Shown one piece after another: positions 1 through 4,959 of a DNA stretch of 10,233 bases (its first letter is position 1; each line of letters starts with the position of its first letter). The translations under genes and the position numbers were made by a program. Source of the stretch: Clostridiales bacterium UBA1779 (GTDB lineage: Bacteria > Bacillota > Clostridia > Oscillospirales > CAG-272); contig DCGL01000153.1 of assembly GCA_002314565.1 (NCBI GenBank), positions 1 to 10,233 of the forward strand. Reading direction: 5' to 3'. The notes under the pieces are model-generated. The model did no database searches. It saw only the letters and a list, made by a program, of their open reading frames with translations, and had not been told where the DNA came from.

Positions 1-2
1 TC

Positions 3-36
3 GATGACTTTTTTAACATCGCCTTGTCATCTTTTT
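3..36 (+). terminator. Weak terminator-like hairpin at the window edge
   Basis: GATGAC at 3-8 is the reverse complement of GTCATC at 26-31, and five T follow at 32-36. The loop is long (17 bases) and the stem has only six pairs, so this is a poor Rho-independent terminator. It may end an upstream transcript whose gene lies outside the window. The stem cannot be checked further 5' because the window begins here. Confidence 0.25.
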
Positions 37-41
37 CGGTG

Positions 42-70
42 TTGATTTTTGCGCTGTTTTATAGTATAAT
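42..70 (+). promoter_or_regulatory. Sigma-A-type promoter for miaB
   Basis: TTGATT at 42-47 matches four of six bases of the -35 consensus. TATAAT at 65-70 is a perfect -10. The spacer is exactly 17 bases. Transcription would begin near 77, leaving a leader of about 26 bases before the miaB ATG. GGAG at 94-97 sits five bases before that ATG and is its Shine-Dalgarno sequence. This is probably the promoter for miaB and the genes behind it. Confidence 0.7.
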
Positions 71-102
71 ATATAAGATTTTCTATATAATACGGAGTAC
101 CT

Positions 103-1506
103 ATGAGCTTCAGGGATAAACAGCTTACGGAAAAAGAAAAAGCAGGGATTTTGAGGGCCGCAGAGGCGGTAAAACAGATAAACGGCGGAAAGAGACAAAG
201 AGTCTTTGTCCGCACTTTCGGCTGCCAGCAGAATGAGGCGGACAGCGAAAAAATACTCGGAATGGCAGTGAATATGGGATACGTGCCGACTGAGGATGCG
301 GATATTGCGGATCTTATCGTAATCAACACCTGTGCCGTCAGAGAACATGCCGAAAAGAAGGCGCTGTCGGTCATCGGACAGTACAAGCATTGCAAGAGAC
401 GCAAGCCGGAGCTCGTTATTGCGGTATGCGGATGCATGGTGTCTCAGCTTCACAGAACCGACGAGCTCAAGAACAAATATCCTTACGTTGATTTCACCTT
501 CGGTACCTCCGACATTCATCTTTTCCCGCAGCTGCTTGAAGAAAGACTCAAGGGCGGAAAGAGAAGCTTCACGCTGCCGCCGGATGAGCCTGCCGTTGCC
601 GAGAATATTCCGATTCACAGACTGTCTTCGTACAGGGCCTGGGTCAGCATTATGTACGGCTGCAACAATTTCTGCTCCTACTGCATAGTGCCATACGTCA
701 GAGGACGCGAAAGAAGCCGCTGCCCCGAAGAGGTTATAAAAGAAGTCAGGGGCCTTGTTGAAGCCGGTTACAAAGAGATAACGCTGCTCGGTCAGAACGT
801 GAATTCATACGGCAGAGACTGCTCTTTTGACTGCAACTTTTCAGAGCTGCTTCGCAGACTCGACAAAATCGATGGCGAGTGGATACTGAGATTTATGACC
901 AGCCATCCGAAGGATGCAAGCTTCGAGCTTATAGACGTGATTGCGGGTTCAAAGCATATTGCCCACCAGTTTCATCTTCCGGCTCAGTCGGGAAGCGACC
1001 CTGTGCTGAAAAAGATGAACCGCGTGTATACACGCGAAAAGTATATGGAAATTATGAATTACATAAAGGCAAAGATGCCAGACTGTGTAATTACGACCGA
1101 TATCATCGTCGGTTTCCCCGGTGAAACGGACGAGGATTTTGAAAAAACGCTTGACCTGTTGTCGTCCGTCAGATACGATATGGTGTTCTCGTTCATCTAT
1201 TCACCGAGAAAGGGGACTCCGGCGGCTTCGATGGAACAGGTTCCGGAAGAGGTAAAAGGAGTCCGGATGAAGAAGCTGCTCGACCTGCAGACCGAGATTG
1301 CATCCGAGCTCAGCGCACCGTACGGGGGGCGCAGACTCAGAGTGCTGTGCTGCGGAAGGAGCCAGACGGACGAGGGAATGCTTGAAGGCAGAACCGAGGG
1401 GAACAAAACCGTTCTGTTTGAAGGGGATGCTTCTCTTGAAGGCCGCTTCGTTGACGTTGAGGTGACGCAGGCAGGAGCCTTCGTACTCAGAGGAAAGCTG
1501 ATATAA
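103..1506 (+). CDS. miaB: tRNA-2-methylthio-N6-dimethylallyladenosine synthase MiaB
   Basis: MiaB is a cytosolic radical-SAM methylthiotransferase. It converts i6A to ms2i6A at position 37 of tRNAs that read codons starting with U. The 467-residue protein has the family's three parts in order. The N-terminal UPF0004 domain (about 33-150) has three cluster cysteines: C41 in FGCQQNE, C77 in NTCAVRE and C111 in CGCM. The radical-SAM core (about 175-400) has the CX3CX2C motif at C187, C191 and C194. A TRAM RNA-binding domain (about 402-467) ends in VLRGKLI. All six ligands for the two [4Fe-4S] clusters are present, so the enzyme should be active. The FGCQQNE and NTCAVRE motifs fit MiaB better than the related MtaB or RimO, although that rests on motif recall. 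The ATG is chosen because GGAG lies five bases upstream and a good promoter precedes it. The gene appears to lead an operon with the YlbF-family gene. Confidence 0.95.
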   Translation: MSFRDKQLTEKEKAGILRAAEAVKQINGGKRQRVFVRTFGCQQNEADSEKILGMAVNMGYVPTEDADIADLIVINTCAVREHAEKKALSVIGQYKHCKRRKPELVIAVCGCMVSQLHRTDELKNKYPYVDFTFGTSDIHLFPQLLEERLKGGKRSFTLPPDEPAVAENIPIHRLSSYRAWVSIMYGCNNFCSYCIVPYVRGRERSRCPEEVIKEVRGLVEAGYKEITLLGQNVNSYGRDCSFDCNFSELLRRLDKIDGEWILRFMTSHPKDASFELIDVIAGSKHIAHQFHLPAQSGSDPVLKKMNRVYTREKYMEIMNYIKAKMPDCVITTDIIVGFPGETDEDFEKTLDLLSSVRYDMVFSFIYSPRKGTPAASMEQVPEEVKGVRMKKLLDLQTEIASELSAPYGGRRLRVLCCGRSQTDEGMLEGRTEGNKTVLFEGDASLEGRFVDVEVTQAGAFVLRGKLI

Positions 1507-1634
1507 AGTGATATATGAATTCTTCAGTAAACACTGAAGAAAATGTGGAAAACTCTGAAAATGTGTAAATTGGCAGATATACAATAAAGCAATATCAGAA
1601 TTCTTCAGTGAACACTGAAGAAAATGCGGAAAAC
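1503..1634. repeat. 51-bp direct repeat, two copies, each with a hairpin
   Basis: Bases 1503-1553 and 1584-1634 align without gaps at an offset of 81, with 45 of 51 bases identical. The right-hand 37 bases (1517-1553 and 1598-1634) differ at only two positions. Each copy holds a perfect inverted repeat, TTCTTCAGT paired with ACTGAAGAA, around a four-base loop (AAAC in copy 1, GAAC in copy 2). The first copy overlaps the miaB stop codon. The hairpins are followed by an A-rich run rather than a T-run on either strand, so they do not look like Rho-independent terminators. No transposase or target-site duplication is visible. A local tandem duplication, or two copies of a short dispersed element, would both fit. 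Confidence 0.85.
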
Positions 1635-1664
1635 AGATAATAAATAAAAAAAGAGGACATAAAA

Positions 1665-2072
1665 ATGGAAAAAGAACAGCTTCTGGCTCTCGCCGCACAG
1701 GTAGGAGAGGGAATCAAGGACACAGACTTATTCAAAAAATATAAAGAGGCCGAGGCCGGTTACAGAGGCAACAGCGAGCTTCAGGCAAAGATTGCCGAAT
1801 ATACGGTTCAGCAGCAGGCTCTTGCCAATGAAAACGCAAAGCCCGACGCCAACGCCTTCATCACAGAGCAGATTCAGAAGAGAATCAATTCTCTTTACGC
1901 AGACATTATGCACGACGACAGCTTCGAGCAGTTTATGTCCGCTCAGGACGAGCTCAGACTCTTGATGGACGACGTCAACCGTGCCATTATGAGCCGCGTT
2001 AACGGCAAAGAGGACGGCGAAGAAGAGACCGGCTGCACAGGCAACTGCGCAAGCTGCGGCGGCTGTCACTGA
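1665..2072 (+). CDS. YlbF/YmcA-family protein with cysteine-rich C-terminal tail
   Basis: The 135-residue protein looks like the small all-helical Com_YlbF family, which includes YlbF and YmcA of B. subtilis. In that species these proteins form the RicA-RicF-RicT complex, which carries Fe-S clusters and works with RNase Y in mRNA processing. Here the body (about 1-112) is predicted helical, with heptad-like stretches and no membrane segment. A short acidic hinge (about 115-122) leads to a tail with C124, C128, C131 and C134, spaced CX3CX2CX2C, ending in His135. That tail could bind a metal or Fe-S cluster, which is inference. The position directly after miaB matches ymcB-ymcA of B. subtilis and supports the family call. 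Whether it is the RicA or RicF paralogue is not settled. AGAGGA at 1652-1657 lies seven bases before the ATG. Confidence 0.8.
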   Translation: MEKEQLLALAAQVGEGIKDTDLFKKYKEAEAGYRGNSELQAKIAEYTVQQQALANENAKPDANAFITEQIQKRINSLYADIMHDDSFEQFMSAQDELRLLMDDVNRAIMSRVNGKEDGEEETGCTGNCASCGGCH

Positions 2073-2256
2073 GTAATCTTAAAGCAAAACAATCTTCTTT
2101 TTGCAGACTTTCAAATTGATATCCTGAAATCACCCGGCGGTTTCCGCACGGAAAGTGCTGAAAAAAGATTTCAGGCAAGCCAAACTAAAGAATACGTCCA
2201 AAGAACATCCGAGAGAAAGGCAGCTTTCAGTCCGAAAGCAGAGGTAAAAGAACGTC
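2073..2256 (+). promoter_or_regulatory. Structured 184-base spacer before mutS
   Basis: No gene is visible here, but inverted repeats are dense. GCAAAA (2084-2089) pairs with TTTTGC (2099-2104). CCTGAAATC (2123-2131) pairs perfectly over nine bases with GATTTCAGG (2167-2175) and encloses a smaller hairpin, TTTCC (2141-2145) with GGAAA (2150-2154). Next to the start, GCTTTC (2223-2228) pairs with GAAAGC (2234-2239). CTTTC (2224-2228) can instead pair with GAAAG (2215-2219), so the last two structures exclude each other. The likely mutS Shine-Dalgarno sequence, AGAGG at 2240-2244, directly follows the last hairpin and is 12 bases from the ATG. I see no convincing promoter and no T-run terminator. 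This may be a regulatory leader or an RNA-processing site within the transcript. Confidence 0.5.
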
Positions 2257-4839
2257 ATGAGCCCTATGATGGAGCAATATTTCCAGATAAAAAATCAATA
2301 TAAGGATTACCTGCTCTTTTACAGACTCGGGGATTTCTACGAGATGTTCTTCGACGACGCTCTGACGGCATCCCGCGAGCTCGAGCTGACGCTGACGGGC
2401 AGAGACTGCGGTGAAGAGGAGCGCGCCCCCATGTGCGGCGTCCCCTTCCACAGCGCCGAAAGCTACATTGCAAGACTGATTGAAAAGGGCTACAAGGTTG
2501 CCATCTGCGAGCAGATGGAAGACCCCGCCACAGCCAAGGGGCTTGTAAAGCGCGACGTAATCCGCATCGTTACCGCAGGCACCATTCTTGAAGCCGAGAT
2601 GCTTCAGGAAGGCAAGAACAACTATCTCTGCTCGCTTTCAATTGAGAAGGAGGGCACTGGCCTTTCCTTCGCCGACGTCTCAACGGGTCAGGTTTTCGCA
2701 ACCTATTTTCTCGGTGAGGACGTTGAAGCAGGAGTCCGCAACGAAATCGGCACCTACTGCCCGAGAGAGGTTCTTCTGAACGTTCCGAAGGAAAGCGTGC
2801 CGGAGCTCAGCTCTTTCCTCAGGGAAAGAATAGGTGCTGCAGTTGAAGACGGACGCGAGGCCTTCTTTGCTCCCGATGCCGCATTTCCGGTGGCCCGGAA
2901 CCATTTCGGAGCTCTGCTGCGTGACGGAGACCTTGCAAACGTGCCGCTTATCGATTCGCTCGGGGCCCTGCTTGCATACATACTCGAAACCCAGAAATCG
3001 GATATCTCATATATCAAGGACCTCAACATCTACGAAACCGGCAGATATATGCAGCTGGATATCTCGACCAGACGCAATCTTGAACTGACAGAGGCCCTCA
3101 GGACCCGCGAAAAGCGCGGTACGCTGCTCTGGGTTCTTGACAAGACCAAGAGTGCAGCCGGTGCGAGAATGCTGCGCCAGTGGATTGAGCATCCGCTGCT
3201 GAGCATTCCGAAGATAACGAGACGCCAGAGCGCGGTCGGGGAGCTTGCGGATAACACCGAGCTGCGCGAGGATTTCACAGAGATTCTCTCGCACGTGCTC
3301 GACCTTGAAAGACTCATCACGCGCGTGGTTTACGGCAGCGCGAACTCCCGCGACTTAAGAGCGATTTCGTCGACGGTTTCCCACATTCCGGAAATCAAGG
3401 CACTTATGCAGAACTGCCGCAGCGAAGAGCTCTGCGGGCTTCGCGATTCGCTTGATTCGCTTGAAGACATATTTTCACTGATAGACTCCTCCATCACCGA
3501 AAATCCGCCGTTCTCAGTCAGAGAGGGCGGAATGATTAAGGACGGATTCAGTACGGACGTCGACAGACTTCGCGATATCGTGAGCAACGGCCGCGACTGG
3601 ATTGAGAAGGAGGCCGAAAGTGAGAGGGAAAGAACGGGTATCAAAACCCTGAAAATCGGATACAACAGGGTTTTCGGATATTATATCGAGGTTTCGAACT
3701 CCTTCCGCGATCAGGTGCCGGATACATATATACGTAAGCAGACGCTTGCAAACGCAGAGCGGTTCATCACGGACGAGCTGAAGCGGGTGGAGGCCGAGGT
3801 TCTCGGGGCAGGTGACAGACTGGCTTCAACCGAGTTCGAAATCTTCTCGCAGGTACGACAGACGGTTGCCGAAGCTTCATCGAGAATTCAGTCGGCAGCG
3901 GCGGGACTTGCAAGACTTGACGTCTATTGCTCACTTGCGGCAGTTGCGGTTACGAACGGCTATACCTGCCCGTCCCTCAACGCAAACCGCGTCATAGACA
4001 TACGCGACGGCAGACACCCGGTCGTCGAAAAATTCGTTAAAAACGCTGCCTTCGTTCCCAACGACACGCACCTGGATATGAAATCCAACCGGGTAATGAT
4101 CATCACAGGACCGAATATGGCAGGTAAATCAACGTATATGCGTCAGGTTGCAATTATCGCCGTTATGACGCAGATAGGCTCGTTTGTCCCCGCGATGAGC
4201 GCGGATATGTGCGTGCTTGACCGCGTGTTTACGCGTGTCGGTGCGTCAGACGACTTAGCATCGGGCCAGTCGACCTTTATGCTCGAGATGAACGAGGTTG
4301 CGACCATTCTCCGCTCGGCGACGTCGGACTCTCTTATAGTATACGACGAGGTCGGACGCGGAACCTCAACCTTCGACGGTATGAGCATAGCACGTGCCAT
4401 TCTCGAATACACGTACAAAAAGGTCGGGGCAAAGACGATGTTTGCAACGCATTACCATGAGCTGACGGGCGTTGCCGACGAGCTTGACGGAGTATTCAAC
4501 TGCCACATTGCAGCCCGCAAAAAGGGCGGAGACATCATATTCCTGCGTAAAATCATCGCAGGTTCAACCGACGACAGCTACGGTATTGAGGTTGCAAAGC
4601 TTGCGGGTGTTCCCGCCGAGGTAATAAACCGCGCCAGAGCCATTCTTGCCGAGGTTGAAAGAAAGCAGAAATCCATTGAGGACAGGCCGCAGGAACCGCT
4701 GCCCGAAAACGAAGCCATCGGAATCGATGACTGCATCGACGGTTCGGTGCTTGACGATATCCGTGCCGCCGACCTCAACAATATGTCCCCGATGGAGGCC
4801 ATGAGCCTGCTCTGGGATATGCAGAAGAGATTGAAATAA
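2257..4839 (+). CDS. mutS: DNA mismatch repair protein MutS
   Basis: MutS binds mismatches and small loops in newly replicated DNA and, with ATP, recruits MutL. At 860 residues it has the usual MutS1 length and domain order. The mismatch-binding domain (about 1-115) has the wedge motif GDFYEMF, with F27 and E29 as the Phe-X-Glu pair. The connector spans about 125-255, and the core with lever and clamp about 265-575. The ABC-type ATPase (about 580-800) has Walker A GPNMAGKS (618-625), the segment GASDDLASGQSTFMLEM (662-678), and Walker B with D697 and E698 in YDEVGRGTSTFDG. His732 and His734 lie in ATHYHEL. The C-terminus ends in the helix typical of the family (about 840-860). It is therefore MutS1, not MutS2, which lacks the mismatch domain. 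I could not find a clear beta-clamp-binding motif in 800-840. The start is set by homology to SPM-type N-termini and by AGAGG 12 bases upstream. Confidence 0.97.
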   Translation: MSPMMEQYFQIKNQYKDYLLFYRLGDFYEMFFDDALTASRELELTLTGRDCGEEERAPMCGVPFHSAESYIARLIEKGYKVAICEQMEDPATAKGLVKRDVIRIVTAGTILEAEMLQEGKNNYLCSLSIEKEGTGLSFADVSTGQVFATYFLGEDVEAGVRNEIGTYCPREVLLNVPKESVPELSSFLRERIGAAVEDGREAFFAPDAAFPVARNHFGALLRDGDLANVPLIDSLGALLAYILETQKSDISYIKDLNIYETGRYMQLDISTRRNLELTEALRTREKRGTLLWVLDKTKSAAGARMLRQWIEHPLLSIPKITRRQSAVGELADNTELREDFTEILSHVLDLERLITRVVYGSANSRDLRAISSTVSHIPEIKALMQNCRSEELCGLRDSLDSLEDIFSLIDSSITENPPFSVREGGMIKDGFSTDVDRLRDIVSNGRDWIEKEAESERERTGIKTLKIGYNRVFGYYIEVSNSFRDQVPDTYIRKQTLANAERFITDELKRVEAEVLGAGDRLASTEFEIFSQVRQTVAEASSRIQSAAAGLARLDVYCSLAAVAVTNGYTCPSLNANRVIDIRDGRHPVVEKFVKNAAFVPNDTHLDMKSNRVMIITGPNMAGKSTYMRQVAIIAVMTQIGSFVPAMSADMCVLDRVFTRVGASDDLASGQSTFMLEMNEVATILRSATSDSLIVYDEVGRGTSTFDGMSIARAILEYTYKKVGAKTMFATHYHELTGVADELDGVFNCHIAARKKGGDIIFLRKIIAGSTDDSYGIEVAKLAGVPAEVINRARAILAEVERKQKSIEDRPQEPLPENEAIGIDDCIDGSVLDDIRAADLNNMSPMEAMSLLWDMQKRLK

Positions 4840-4959
4840 GTATTTGACGCATAAAAAAATCCGGACGCGGCGAAACCGTGTCGGGAGGCAGGACGGTTTC
4901 AGGAAAAGAAATATCCTGAAAATGAAATTACGGCAATTGCGCCGTGGAAGGACGAAGCT
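4840..4959 (+). promoter_or_regulatory. Structured 120-base spacer before mutL with alternative hairpins
   Basis: Three hairpins can form in this gap, but neighbours cannot form together. Stem A pairs 4861-4870 with 4876-4885, with one mismatch and one G-U pair. Stem B pairs GAAACCGT (4872-4879) perfectly with ACGGTTTC (4893-4900). Stem C pairs TTTCAGGA (4897-4904) perfectly with TCCTGAAA (4914-4921). B uses bases of A's loop and 3' arm, and C uses the end of B's 3' arm. A fourth small stem, ACGGC (4930-4934) with GCCGT (4941-4945), abuts the Shine-Dalgarno region GGAAGGA at 4946-4952, seven bases before the mutL ATG. This nested arrangement is the kind seen in attenuators, but no U-run follows any stem. 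Any control would more likely act on translation or RNA processing. Confidence 0.5.

Noticed and set aside
3..119. Open + strand frame with a hydrophobic translation that could be the C-terminus of an upstream membrane protein
   Set aside because: It runs through the miaB promoter and overlaps the miaB start. AT-rich DNA readily gives Phe, Ile and Tyr codons, and there is no independent support.
1570..1598. Internal promoter before the YlbF-family gene (TTGGCA at 1570-1575)
   Set aside because: The -35 is good, but the hexamer at the right spacing (TATCAG, 1593-1598) matches the -10 at only three positions. TACAAT at 1580-1585 lacks a -35.
1517..1634. CRISPR-like repeat pair
   Set aside because: Only two copies exist, each with a strong internal palindrome, and no further units or cas genes are present.
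1201..1698. Minus-strand open frame of 165 codons over the miaB end and the repeat spacer
   Set aside because: The part over the spacer simply translates the two copies of the repeat, which gives a repeated peptide, and the rest is antisense to miaB. No ribosome site was noted.
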